A stretch of 64,000 nt of DNA from Lepidonotus clava (lineage: Eukaryota; Annelida; Polychaeta; Phyllodocida; Polynoidae), in the NCBI GenBank assembly GCA_936440205.1, contig OW387136.1, positions 49,994,232-50,058,231 of the forward strand. The letters run 5' to 3'. Each line of letters starts with the position of its first letter. The first letter of the stretch is position 1. The position numbers and the translations under genes are program-made. A model generated the notes under the pieces. That model was not told the origin of the DNA and ran no database searches. It saw only the letters and a program-made list of their open reading frames with translations. Of the stretch, positions 53,078 through 64,000 are shown piece by piece.

Positions 53078-53229
53078 CAGGGATGGATCCAAGGGGGGGG
53101 GGGGGGGGGGGGTCCTGGGGGGTCCTGACCCAACCTCCCCTTTTGGTGGGGACTTAAACAAATTCACACTGTTTTTGTACTTAACTTATATGCGGACCCC
53201 TTCTTTCTGAAAACCTGTATCCGCCCCTG
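53078..53229. mobile_element. Family J element with 20-base G-run
   Basis: It begins CAGGGATGGATCCAAGG, runs into a G-run of about 20, and ends CCTGTATCCGCCCCTG. CCCCA flanks it at 53073-53077 and 53230-53234. It has the family core 'ccttttggtggggacttaaa'. Confidence 0.8.
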
Positions 53230-53254
53230 CCCCAAAAAGTTCAATTCTCACAAA

Positions 53255-53325
53255 CTGAAAAATTTGGTTTCCCAGTGGTAAACCACTTTCAGTCAGTCAG
53301 TACCCCCCCCCCCCCCCCACTTCAC
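53255..53325. mobile_element. Family I right-end fragment
   Basis: CAGTGGTAAACCACTTTCAG then TCAGTCAGTAC and a C-run of about 16 match the family I right end. The rest of the element is absent. Confidence 0.4.
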
Positions 53326-53878
53326 CGCTCCCAGGTGTGCCTCCTACCTGGGGGTGGGTGGCGGCAGACTTCAAAGGGCCTGCTAATGAAGTTATTCACC
53401 TGTCGGCAGGTGGGGGACGCCCAGGTAGGGCCAAGTAGGGCCCAAGTAGGCCAGGTCTACCTCCAGGACCCACACAGGCTTACCACTGTATTCTGGGGGC
53501 CATTCCTTAAAATAATCGTGATAATCGTGTTTAGGATACGGTATACGATACCAAAAAATATTTTATCCAACATAAAATTTATCTTTTCTGATTTTCTTTA
53601 TCAATTCCCCCCCCCCCCCTTTTTTTTAAATCAAATTTTCACTATACTGCATCCTTCCTTGATCACATATACATGTATTTTCATATATGAAAATGTGTGA
53701 AGAAATATATTTTTAAATTGCGATATTTTGTAAATATTGTCGCGGCATTGCCGTGAGGCTTTGGCGTTAATTTGTCAAGTAGCATGAAAGTTTAATGGAC
53801 ATGCATGGAATAGCATGATCTGTAGCCTAAATGGTATATATATGCAATTTCTACAATGTAACTCAGACCGTAGATGTG

Positions 53879-54104
53879 ATCATACCCACTAGGCAACTGC
53901 ACATTTGACTGATTATATACCAGGATAATCGGCCTACTTTTGCACCGAATCAAATCACCAATCAATATACTACATTGAAATGTACATAGGCCTACTTGAT
54001 ATCAATTGGTGCTAAAATCAGCCGATTCTTCAGGTAAACTTGGTCGATTTTAGCACCGATCAGATGGCCAACTTTGTCAGAATTGCCTAGTGGGTATGGG
54101 GCTT
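53879..54104. mobile_element. Family B MITE, copy B2
   Basis: It begins CATACCCACTAGGCAACTGC and ends TTGCCTAGTGGGTATGGGGC, with mirrored TTGGTGCTAAAATCAGCC and GATTTTAGCACCGATC inside. TAA lies to the right. Confidence 0.75.
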
Positions 54105-54109
54105 AATTG

Positions 54110-55270
54110 ACTGCGAAGCCACTGTGTCTTTGCGTAATCGAGAGTAATCGAGAAATTTGTGACGAAGCCACTGTGTGTTTTTGAAGCCACTACGTTAATC
54201 AACAACTAACAACGTTGGTGCGAAGAAACTTTGAGGCACTTGAGGACGCCGCCTATAAGTGAGAAGTAGGCGTTTGACCAACGGTTAATCTAGTAGACCA
54301 TCGGCTCTTGTTTGTTTAAGGATTACCTGGGGCTCTTGAGGGTGGGTTCCATAACTCACATGTCTGATTAAATGATATGATGACATATGTATGGAGCTAA
54401 AGAGATCACAACAAAATGAGCATATTACCCTGACTTCGGCAAAACACCCCTAATCAACAGTTTTCTATCCTTGGGTCAGGTATGAAGTCATCATTATTAT
54501 GGATAGTAAGGACACTATAAAGTTAAATACTGAGTTGTGGTTTGGGGCAGGATTTGGTACAAAGGCGTTATGGATGAGGAAGATACAAAGCTACAATCAG
54601 AATACGGCAACTCTCTATGAGGAAGTCGTGAAGCTACAATAACTTTAGGACAAAAACCAATTAGGGGGGCTATTAGCACACACTGTAAAAGCACAACACC
54701 TTAGGTGGAAAAACACAATCAGATGGGCAAAAACTAAACCCACTTTGGATGTGATATGAAGCTATATTAAGTGTTGAATATGATGTAAATTCGTAGCTGT
54801 AATCCTCCAGATAAACTCCCAAGTACAAATCTGGAATCTCGGCTCAAACTTATATCCCTATAGTTCATGCCAGTTTCAGCGGGTCATATTCCTTTATACT
54901 AAAGAAAATACCTAAACTGAGAAAACACAGAGCAGGGTCCTTTAACAAAACACAAATGTACCGCCACCCAGTGTGCCATAGTTGCCACAGTAAATTAACC
55001 TGGACGGCAAACATGGCTGTATTCACTTTCTTTATCCGACAACTTGCCTTATAGAAACCAGTCCCCTTTGACTGCTGTTACTTCGAGGTAAATACTCCTG
55101 GAGGTAGCGCAGTGACGTTACACAACCTACCGGGAATTGGATTTGCTTGTGTACAGGTTCAGTCCCAATCAGGAGGCTGTGACTTGGCCGGTTCCCACTG
55201 AGGCGGTGGGAAGCTGAGATGTATACCTCAGTCTCAGAATGTAGAAATACATGTTCATGTTTGTGCATAG
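54110..55270. other. Interval with no supported gene
   Basis: GCGAAGCCACTGTGT occurs twice, near 54111 and 54161 (one base changed), a short direct repeat. Open frames here lack coding character. Confidence 0.3.
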
Positions 55271-55274
55271 CCAT

Positions 55275-56310
55275 GTATATGCATGTTTGTATATATACCT
55301 ATATATGCACTTATATGTATGTATATTGAGGAAAATGTTTATGTATGTAATTGTAATTGTGTAACTGTATATTTGAGTATCATGACATCTGTATACTATG
55401 AATGGATATGTATCACATTCCTAAATACCTGAATATGTTGGTTGCGTTGTGTGGTTCCGAGTTACATATAATCTGATTGTAGTATAAAATTGGTTCGCTA
55501 TATGTGGTCCATCACATTCCTAATATTTTGGTTACCTAAGTAAATTGCGTATTTGTGCATGAGTTTTGTACACGACATTTGTTGATGTCTATATTACCTA
55601 GTCTTTAGTGTTTTTGTTAAACTTTGTTGTATTTTGCTCATTTACTATATTTTGTCTTAATTTGTAGATTCTCATCCTCTCTGAATATAACAATGATGCT
55701 TAACTGATATTTAATAATTATATTGATTGATTATTGGTTGACGAAAATAACACAAATGTAGATATTTCTCTCTTTTTTCTCTTTTGTCTTGGTGGGGTTC
55801 CGAATTCTATATCAATCCTAATGTCTGTATCCCAATAATTTACTGCTGATCTTGGTCTAACTGTTTGTGTTCATCCCTTTATTTATCGATAACTTGTTTG
55901 TATTATGTATCTGTTTTGTTATTGTAAATATTTGTTCTAATATTGTGATACTGTTAAATCCTCTGAACGTTTTTATTTATTTACGTTTATTTGATGCTAT
56001 TAGCTTTGCATAGAAACTGACTGCACTGAGCATTTAACCTTTCATAATTGTTTTCTAAAATTCGGATCTATTGCTCTACTTTGTATATCATTGTACGTTT
56101 ACTCAGAATCCAATCTTGGATTGTATATAATTAAATCTACTGGTTTAATTTACAACATCAACCTATTGATAAAAATCTGATTACTGTACTCTTTCTGTTA
56201 GTTAGTATGTGAACCCCGCATTTAGATGTACACTGGGGTACAACGAAAAATGGCCCATTTTGGCCAAATTGTAATTCCCAGTATAAATAAAATATCTAAA
56301 AAAAATAAAA
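55275..56310 (+). other. T-rich tract ending in AATAAA signals
   Basis: About 1 kb of T-rich non-coding DNA with many TTGT and TATGTAT words ends with two AATAAA hexamers at 56286-56291 and 56304-56309 beside A-runs. This could be the 3' UTR of an unseen gene or the 3' end of a retroposed sequence. No open frame or target duplication was found to decide between these. Confidence 0.3.
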
Positions 56311-56433
56311 ATAGTGATATATAGAGGGAGATATATAGATTATATAAAATATGTATTTGTAGATTAGTGTATTTATATATTTTGGTATATGTGATATATA
56401 TTATGGATGTATCTGTATTTGAATATATGATTA

Positions 56434-56435
<2 letters not shown>

Positions 56436-56491
<56 letters not shown>
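56436..56491. repeat. (TA)n microsatellite
   Basis: A pure TA run of more than 50 bp is followed by a (GT)n-like stretch at 56500-56515. Confidence 0.95.
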
Positions 56492-56493
<2 letters not shown>

Positions 56494-56877
56494 CCTATAC
56501 GTGTGTGTGTGTGTCAGTCCGTGTCTCTGTGTGTGTAATTGAGACACAATTGTTCCTATATTTTCTGCTACTCCCTTGACCCAAAGTAACCTATTGTCCT
56601 CTTTATCTTATCTCTTCCATCCCCACCACCCCATACCCATCCCAAAGGAGAAAAACGCCCACAATAACATAAGCCCCTTGCCGAAGGTAACAATCGGGAG
56701 TCCTTTCTGAGGCCAACAAAGCCCTGCTTATTGCCCAGCGTCTCCCCAGCGTCTGCCCAGCGTCTGGGGTAGGAAGTCACGGGGAGATAAGATGTTATCG
56801 TCCCACCCCCTTACCCCTTTACCTGGGGACCGGGACAACTACTCCCATTATCTACGGTTATACAGGCCGGGGTAAGA

Positions 56878-57240
56878 CCAGGGGGAGGGGTACTTGGTCT
56901 AAAAATGGGTACCAACTGCAGTCGAACCTTCAACAGGCTGTAGCTGTCGATCGCCAATTTCACTAAAAAAAGGGGGACTGTTAGACCATCTAACCAACAT
57001 TTAGACTATATCAGATACTAGATTAAAAGTCAATTTAAGGTTATACAATTCCTCTCAAACAAACGTCCCCTTCTGGAACTGCTGTGATTGTGACCAAGAA
57101 ATGTGTAGTTTAATGCCCATTTGCAGGGTCTGTCCATGAGGGATGCTGAAAAAAAAAAGGGGGGGGGGGGGCTGTCAGATGATCCAAGGTTTTCTGGGGG
57201 CTCTCAAATCCCCCCCCCCCCCCCACCCAAAAAAAAAAAG
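56878..57240. mobile_element. Family I left-end fragment followed by G- and C-runs
   Basis: GGGGGAGGGGTACTTGGTCT then AAAAATGGGTACCAACTGC resembles the family I left end. At 57150-57240 a G-run, a C-run and another A/G-run form an inverted pair (AAAAAAAAAAGGGGGGGG-like against CCCCACCCAAAAAA). The copy appears broken. Confidence 0.4.
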
Positions 57241-57259
57241 GGAGGGGGGGTGCTGTAGT

Positions 57260-60200
57260 TGCACAGTTGATACCTACTTTCATACTGAGTTCCCCCTCAG
57301 CCACGCGGGGGTAAGACCTCACCTTATGCCACTGGCGCCCCACCAGATGACATAAGTTTGTAAGTAGGGCTTCTAAGTGGGGTGGTTTCCAGGGCCACAA
57401 AAAGAACCGTTTGAGGTGATTGGGTTGTGATGGTCTAATTGACTCTGTGAAGGAGTCGTTTACGGGGTAGTTTACTGGTGTTATTTCATGAACATTAGAC
57501 GTATTGTACGTCTCAGTTCTGACATGTCTTCTTGTCCGTTTGTGAGAGAAATGATCGTGTTGCGGGGTTAGGAAATATGGACGTGAGCTGGCAGTTGTCA
57601 CCACTGAAAGCAAGAAGTAAACACACTTATAATTGGTCAGCTTTCATGGAATGTACTACTTTAATGGTGAAGTCGAGGCATATACCAAACTCTGGTCTCA
57701 AACCAAATTGCAAGATACGGTTTCTGGGAACACAAAAACTAGCTATGTTTGAGAGTATTTGAGTAGTGACATCATCAAAACGGTCATCATAGCCTCAAAC
57801 CAGGATAGAAAAGATGGGATCTGATCATTTATATATACAGACATGGTTATTAATACACAGACATGGTCATTTGCTTCGAGATTATAGCTTTTTCAATGTA
57901 TTCTCTATGGAGAATACACTACATGTCTTGGCCCAGATTTCACTCTCCAATCAGAGCAGGATACTGTATCTTTGAGTCTTTTACTGAAAAGAAACATTTC
58001 CAATACGAATATTCATAAAGTTCAATCTTAACTTCAAAGCCCTTGACTCCCTATCTATTATCATAGAAACCTTGAACCCCTTTCAAACAACTAAAACTCT
58101 TAATCTACCAACCCTACCCCAAGTTTTACAGCCACAACACATCCATTTACCCTTCATGCCAATAGACTTGCAGAAAAATCATTAAGACGGAGATTTTGGT
58201 TTTGTAAACCACAGCTTAATTCTAAAACGTCCCCACCTTGTTGGTAATTAACTCATTTAGAATTGCAGCATGATCAAGATGTTTTGACCTGTTAAGGTCA
58301 TCATCAGGATGATTCGAGCGTGGTTTTTTTATATATGAGTAGAGGTACAGTGTAGAATTAACAGTGTGGTTTTAACAGTGTTGGTTTTAGCGGTTGGAAT
58401 CTACAGGTTGGAATAAAAAGTGAACCCTATTGATAGTCAAAGTGTGTATATAGACCTGGCGTAGTTAATACCCCTTTATTCCACATATCGTTGATTCTTT
58501 AAAAAAAATATGGTAAAAACGAAATAACTGAAACATCCGCATACAAGATCACTTCTGCCTAGGCCTAAAAGGGTTTTCTTAGACACCAGAAGGGGCGATA
58601 AGTATCCTGTTTTCCTATCACTTGCCCAAGACCAGCTGAGCCACATCCCAGAGAGGGTTCTCCAGACAAAAGGCTACTACTGGTACCAGCCTCTGTGGGA
58701 AAGGACATCTTGGCTTAGAACACCAAATGTGGTTAAAGTCTGTATTACACTATTCGCTGTATTATGGTTCCTCCAGATTACCCTAAATCCTTTCCTTCGG
58801 AGCAGGTTCCTACCCTATGCTGGCAGTGTTATGATACTTATTTTGAGCTCTTGCAATTGAAATTGGAAAAGTAAATATCAATAGTGATATCAATCAAAAG
58901 CTTATGAGCTCATCTCTGCCATGGCAGAAAATTCAAGTTTAATTTTAACATCTGTTGAAGTTATTGAGGAAAGAAAGCCCCCCCCCCCCTCCCCCCCACC
59001 CCAATGCTAAAGAATAGGCAGAAGACTGATTGTACCTGGCGGTGTCACCCATGATATTCACCTGTTACGGTAAACCGTAATATACGGTGAATGAGACTTA
59101 AGCTGCGATATCGGCGAGAAATGTTGATATCTCAGAAGATTTGCACACAGCACATTTGCGACAAGGACAAAGCGATCCTCCCTGGTAAGATTATCCCTAC
59201 CTTAATCCAACCCCATTCTTGTCCCAGTCACTGGGCTCTCCTATGTAAATCCCCAAACAACTTAGACTTTTTCCATCTTCCCACTTCACATCTTTGATGG
59301 TCTTCTGTTGCATTAAGTTCTTCATTCCAACAGTAACACCAAAAATTTTCACTGTATCCCCTTGAGACGTCCTCCTATTTGATTATCCAACTAAATCGAT
59401 CCCCAACTCTTTCTTGAATGCCCTCTCCACTATTCTCTCAGTATTCATGCCTTTTGCCATCCCCTGGAAAAATGTTCACATCCTCCCCAAAATTTCCCTC
59501 TGTCCCAATAGCCATGTCCTCCCAGATTCTCCAGCCATATGCCCTTAACCAGCCTTATAACCCCCCCCCCCCCCAACACTAATTCCAGACTGCGCATTCT
59601 GCCTGTATGAAACTGTCATTATGAGCGCATTTTGAGGCTTGTCTGTAAAGGGTAATACAGCTGCCCTGGCGGATTGAAATTAATTGTAATTGAAAGGTTG
59701 TTTTTTTTTTATGTTTTTTTTTGGGTGGGGGTGGGGGGGGGGAGGTAACATAGTTATGTGAATTGAAGTGACCCAGTTACCAAAAGCCCCAAAAGGTAGG
59801 CAAGGAGGGGAAATGCGCAGGTTCGTGGGAAAGGTGTATAGCCCAACCTAGCATATCCCCTCTATGCCTTCTCAACTACCCATCCTCTTTAGCCCCTCCC
59901 TGTCCCAAATCCTCATATATATCCTTCCCAGTTAATAACGTCTATGTTAGACCATATAATATTATATGTCTCTCCAAAAACAACCTAACATCCCCACCTC
60001 GTTATAAATGTGAAGAACATAACGTATGGGGTCACATGTATCATTTTCATTTGCCAGAAAATCGATTACAAGTATACGTATCAGGTTTCAGAGCCCCTTG
60101 ACGGAGCCCTACCGGGGGAGACTTAGCGTCTAGAGTGTCGCTGCTTTGTATCCTTCAAATCAGAAAAACCTCGTTCTGAAACAGCCAGCAGTGTCAGGTG

Positions 60201-60263
60201 GCGGCCCCTAACGACGTCGGGGAGAACCACACACACTCTGTCCCAAAAACTTGATCCTCTCCT
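57260..60263. other. Interval with no supported gene
   Basis: A hairpin-bearing word TGACCTGTTAAGGTCATC at about 58286 resembles a motif seen at the ends of several retroelement groups, but no reverse transcriptase is visible. C-runs lie at 58980 and 59561, and a G-run near 59741. The segment 59607-59652 repeats 48836-48885. A palindrome, ACGGTAAACCGT, lies at about 59067. No exon is supported. Confidence 0.3.
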
Positions 60264-60265
60264 TT

Positions 60266-60980
60266 AAGTCCTATACTCACTAGGCAATAAGCCCATCCTA
60301 TATGTTGGGTATATCCCAGGGTTGGACAGGGGTCGGACAAAATTACAGTATAAGCCATCCTTGTCTCCTAGAGTTTGAGTTACTGAAATAAGCAAAAGAT
60401 ATATCTTCTATATCCCCAAGTGTTGCTAAAACATTATGATTTTGTAAATTTCATCAATTGACAGATTTGCAGAATGGTCAGCCAATCGAAATCTTGTATT
60501 TCAGGGTGAAATAGGTTGTACATTATAGGCTGGGCTGACAGTCTTTAACATTGGCTCCTATGGGAGGGCCAATATATTATAAAGCTGTAATTTACCAATT
60601 TTAGAAGCAATTTGTCAACCAAATTGCTTTGGATAATTTTGAATTATGCAACTCTCTTCACAGAATAAGCACAGAAGCAAATTTGAAAATATTTCATGAT
60701 GAACTTTAATGTTGGTGTAAACTGGGATGGGCTTATTCTGAACAAGTTGGCCGACCGATTGGTGCTAAAATTCACTGTTTCTACCAAAAGAATCGGCTGA
60801 TTTTAGCACTCATTCATATTAAACGCATACATTTCAATATCAAAGATTTTAATATTGTGTACCGATTGATATTTTAGTTTGGTACAGAAATCGGCTGATT
60901 ATCCCAGTATGATTGGCCGATTTTAATGCCGATTGGTCGGTTAACATTGTAAAAAGTTGCCTAGTGGGTATGAGGTTTAA
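60266..60980. mobile_element. Family B MITE, copy B3, interrupted
   Basis: The left end is TCCTATACTCACTAGGCAA and the right end TTGCCTAGTGGGTATGAGG. TAA lies at both outer edges. The family core (GATTGGTGCTAAAATTC and GATTTTAGCACTC) resumes only at 60745, because another inverted-repeat element of about 450 bp lies between. Confidence 0.75.
60286..60737. mobile_element. Element nested in family B, AATAAGCCCATCC ends
   Basis: AATAAGCCCATCC (60286-60298) is exactly inverted at 60725-60737 (GGATGGGCTTATT). The flanking family B sequence is interrupted at this point. The interior of about 425 bp is AT-rich and non-coding. Confidence 0.75.
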
Positions 60981-61329
60981 GTCCTTCGATGACCTTTGTA
61001 TAGCTTTTGTATGATATTTTGCAACAAGTGAACTGGGATGGGACTACAGTCTAGCCCCTCCCCCTCCCCTCCCCGTCCATTCAGACCCTTGCGAGTCGTT
61101 GCTAATGGAAGGGGACTTGTCCGTCTCCAGCGGCTAGAAAATAGAAGATGACGTTTGAGTAAAAGGGCTGGGTGGTCGGGTATTTTAGAGAGGGTCCCAC
61201 TGGTGGGGCTCAGATAAGGGGTCTTTACCCGTATGTGTGTAGGACCATAGACAAAAAGTCTTATGTATCTCCTTGGTAAGACCTAGGTATAGATGTTGTG
61301 TAGATGATGTTACACCCTCCTCAAATGCA

Positions 61330-61585
61330 CTGACCATTATTATATGATTATATTGTTGATCAATTTATCATTTGTATCATTCAAAAGTCAAAACCCCTAG
61401 ATAGCATTCGAGATTTACCTAAAACCAACAAGCCAATTATCAACAATCAGTATCCTTTAAGACCTTGAACACTTGAATAACTTTAGTTTAATTCATAGTC
61501 ATGTGTTTATGGTGATCACATGGTGGTCACCAAAAAGTGGACTTATGACCACGTCTGCACGGTTCGTCTGCACAAGGTCTATAGT
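61330..61585. repeat. Dispersed repeat L, copy 3
   Basis: It ends 'ggtgatcacatggtggtcac', 'caaaaagtggacttatgacc', 'acgtctgcac' and 'gcacaaggtctatag', as in copy 2. The left limit is approximate. Confidence 0.5.
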
Positions 61586-61589
61586 CAGA

Positions 61590-62188
61590 GAGGGTGACAC
61601 GGGCTCAGTCAGGTCTTACTCTGGCCTTTGTTATTGCAGAGACATTTAATTCCAAGGCTTTCATAATTTTCGCTTCCCAGAAATTCTGCGATTGTAAAGC
61701 CTACAACTTACAGCCTAAAAATGTAATAATAAATAACCTAAACATAAATAAAGAATACCTGTCTACTTTCTTAAAGTCTTAATCCGGTCAAATTTGATGG
61801 TTGTTCCGATGCGGTGATAAAAGTGATTCATCTCCTTTACAATATCCAAACTATACTTTCTTAACAATAAAAATATAAAAAACTAAAAAGAGCGTGTAGG
61901 GCTTGATGCTACTGTGCCGGACGTGAAAGGAGTGCTACTCCTATTTGTTGACCTTTTTATCATCTCACTATGAGTACGGTTTTTGGGACTGCAGTTTGAG
62001 AATTCCCAGTGACAGATCTTTGGTATTGAGTGTTTGGGAATGAATTGTGGCGTCTGTGTATGTACATCCTAATACACAATACCCTGATCACCGAGGCCGT
62101 CCCGGGGGGGGGGGGGGGGTGCATACAGCATGAAGGGACGGAAAGCGCCCTTTAAGGCCTGAAACATATCTGATATAGTACGACTTAA
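61590..62188. other. Interval with no supported gene
   Basis: AT-rich. A G-run of about 15 lies at 62105-62119. Nothing else is seen. Confidence 0.3.
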
Positions 62189-62189
62189 C

Positions 62190-62465
62190 GCTATATTCCA
62201 CTATACGGTATTTTCTTGCGGCATCATGAAAAGACGCAAGCAAAAAAAAACGAATGCAAAATCGATTGTGGTATAGGGTGCTGCAAGGTGGAATATAGGT
62301 ATTTGCGGCACCTGTTTGCTGCACCTCCTATACTATTTTATATAGGTTTTCTACAGTTTGCTTGCGGTCGGGGATACCAACATGTTTGTATCAAAACCGC
62401 AAATTTCTTGCGTTTGCTCAAAAAAGGTACCGCAAATGCTACCCACCGCAAAGTGGAATATAGCC
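62190..62465. mobile_element. Family C MITE, copy 2
   Basis: It begins GCTATATTCCACTATACGGT and ends CAAAGTGGAATATAGCC, inverted, with TAA close outside both ends. It is the reverse-oriented counterpart of 19517-19762. Confidence 0.75.
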
Positions 62466-62469
62466 TTAA

Positions 62470-62699
62470 AGCCCCATTTCCACTAGGCTGAATCAGTGCT
62501 CAAATCAGCCAACTTTTACCGAAGGTACCCGCTGATTTTTGCGGCAATTTAGTTCACCAACCAGTAAGCAATATTGGAAATTTGTGTCTGATATAAATCG
62601 ATGATAAAATTGGCTGGTTATTCAGGTACAATCCGCTGGTTTCATGTTGATCAGTCAGCTGACTTTGCTCAAATTTGCCCAGAGGGCATGGAACTTTAA
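62470..62699. mobile_element. Family B MITE, copy B4, diverged, abutting family C
   Basis: It begins AGCCCCATTTCCACTAGGC and ends TTTGCCCAGAGGGCATGGAA, with TAA outside both ends. The left TAA is shared with the end of the family C copy. The core words are diverged from B1 to B3, so it is older. Confidence 0.65.
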
Positions 62700-62981
62700 A
62701 GACTCACACTCTAACTCCCCCCCCCACCCAGGCCTATACATCTGATATAGTACTACGACTTACGTATTCACACTCTATACCCACTACTTAACCTTCATCG
62801 GCTTGTGTTGCCAGTGGTGGTTAACAAGGTAAACTGAAGTGCCTACTCCGTGTCACACCTATGGCAAACTGTAGGATCTTTTCTCTAATGGTTTGCCACG
62901 TTGGGATCCAAACTACAATATGCATGGTGTAATAAAAGCATTATCTACTGCTGCACCGTTAAGCAACGAAAGATACTTCAA

Positions 62982-63301
62982 CAGTGGCCCGTTGCACAAT
63001 GAATTTTCGTAACAACAATAACTTTAAGATAACTTTAAGATCAATTTTGTAACAGCAATAGGTTTCGTAACAACAACACTTTTATATCTCTGGTTCTAAT
63101 GGATGAAATATAATTCTGTAAATTGGTATATGAAGGGAACAAATAGAAAAAATCAGTAACAGTTACAACTCATTGAGCACATTCTAAATAACTTTTTTTT
63201 AATTGTCAAAACGATCGCTGTTATGCTAAAAGTAACAACGAAAGGTTCTGTTGTTTAATTGATTTTCATTGTTACGAAATTCATTGTGCAACAGGCCACA
63301 G
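62982..63301. mobile_element. Family O MITE with long near-perfect ends
   Basis: CAGTGGCCCGTTGCACAATG then AATTTTCGTAACAA on the left is inverted as TTGTTACGAAATTC then ATTGTGCAACAGGCCACAG on the right, about 33 bp with few mismatches. GTTGCACAA-type ends are known from several animal MITE groups. No target duplication is clear. The interior repeats TAACTTTAAGAT and 'gtaacaacaa'. Confidence 0.85.
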
Positions 63302-63598
63302 CTCTCAGTTGCCAATAATGTATTTGACACTGCAGTTAGATAAATACATAGGAAACTAGTGTGCCATTTTGTGTGGATCTAGAACAAAGATACTCAATAA
63401 GAATACTCAAAACCGGGATATCTCGGAAGCTTAATAATAGGTTTGTAATTTGAAAGCAATAAAAATATTACACACTTCTTGAAAGATATGAATATAGAGA
63501 GTAAGATAATCTCATTAGAGGTGTTTAGCCGGTGTTGAAAAACCCCAAATCTACCAATAATTGACCGATCCATGAGAAGCTTCGGCCTATATATGTAA

Positions 63599-63794
63599 CG
63601 GGCGGATCGGGGGGGGGGGGGGGGGGGGGTCAAAGGGGTCCTGCCCCACCCCCCACCCCCATTTTGGTTGACCCCTAAACTACAAAAAGAGGGGGAAATG
63701 CTGCACGTGTATATTAAATATGCATGATGGCACACAGTTTTAGTACTTAGCCTTTATGTTGACCCCCAGCTTTCCAAAATCCTGTATCTGCCCG
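63599..63794. mobile_element. Family J element, near-complete, longest G-run
   Basis: It begins CGGGCGGATCGGGG, has a G-run of about 20, the core 'ttttggttgacccctaaact' and 'gctgcacgtgtatatt', and ends CCTGTATCTGCCCG. TGTAA flanks it at 63594-63598 and 63795-63799. Confidence 0.75.
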
Positions 63795-63885
63795 TGTAAC
63801 TTGAAGGTATGGGGCTTCAACGCCCTTCTGCATCCTCGACCGAAACATTGTCGTCGCTGTGTTGTAACGGGTCCCGACTACCACG

Positions 63886-63900
63886 GCGCCCCCTGCCGGG
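63886..63900 (-). promoter_or_regulatory. CTCF-like core
   Basis: The + strand GCGCCCCCTGCCGGG gives CCCGGCAGGGGGCGC on the minus strand, a good fit to the CTCF core. It lies in a CG-containing unique segment at the window's right edge. Confidence 0.4.
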
Positions 63901-64000
63901 CCCCTGGTAAACCAACACCCCCACGGGGCCCTCAGGTTAAGGCCCTTTTCTGGAGGCCCTCTGCCCTCGGTTAGTGGTCCTATTAAGGGCCCTGTGTTAA

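Noticed and set aside
57110-57613. 167-codon minus-strand open frame
   Set aside because: It crosses G/C/A homopolymers and has no recognisable domain.
58190-58330. Retroelement 3' end from a TGACCTGTTAAGGTCATC hairpin word
   Set aside because: Only a short resemblance; no coding remnant or boundary is visible.
1-64000. Endogenous virus, LTR element or Polinton
   Set aside because: No paired long terminal repeats, integrase, capsid or polymerase signals were recognised.

Overview
This 64-kb window looks like gene-poor, repeat-rich DNA from an animal, most likely a marine invertebrate. The evidence is metazoan-style splice sites, several families of short inverted-repeat DNA elements, a tRNA-like SINE ending in a 'gtaaaacactcactcac' tail, minisatellites and very many long G/C homopolymers. 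The phylum cannot be fixed from sequence alone. The SINE tail recalls elements I associate with molluscs and other lophotrochozoans, and the frequent 'taggcctata' words recall echinoderms, hemichordates and amphioxus; both are impressions. I see no rRNA, tRNA gene, CRISPR array, bacterial-type gene or virus-derived element.

Coding content is sparse. No complete gene is visible. The best protein-coding evidence is a handful of small exon-like segments on the + strand: 14327-14373, 33684-33758, 37340-37431, 48534-48591 and 52126-52203. Each is open in one frame and has a plausible AG acceptor, and all but the last have a GT donor. Their phases happen to fit one transcript (0>2, 2>2, 2>1, 1>2, 2>stop), with hydrophobic stretches in the first and fourth. 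This may be the 3' part of an unidentified membrane-protein gene with long introns, but it remains a hypothesis. Less certain are open segments at 35029-35253 (+), 42917-43234 (+), 12307-12654 (-, a weak resemblance to the first membrane region of DEG/ENaC channels) and 44292-44477 (-).

Most of the rest is mobile-element and tandem-repeat DNA. Families A, B and C have ends such as AGCCCCATACCCACTA and GGCTATATTCCACT and often lie between TAA or TGA trinucleotides, as PIF/Harbinger-type MITEs do. Family J has CAGGGGCGGATCCAG ends, family I has poly-G/poly-C ends, family F has CAGGGTACCAACC ends, and D, G, H, L, M, O and P are further families. Several elements are nested (23478-24122, 39033-39975, 60266-60980). 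Four SINE copies have recognisable target-site duplications, one of them a perfect 18 bp. Minisatellites lie at 8471-8890, 13909-14326, 22550-22720, 34013-34695, 42294-42897 and 46955-48530. Three of these end directly at, or within about 20 bp of, the acceptor of a candidate exon.

Regulatory-looking blocks stand out as GC-rich islands: 3857-3917 (paired CACGTG), 11540-11960 (CTCF-like, ETS-like and nuclear-receptor half-sites), 18572-18760 (three copies of a GAGATCTC palindrome, then CACGTG, CCAAT and TGACGTCA), 25441-25610 (CTCF-like, CRE-half, ETS), 36729-36764 (DR4-like), 40964-40987 (NRF1-like), 41435-41557 (TATA and CRE) and 44895-44940. These are motif readings only.
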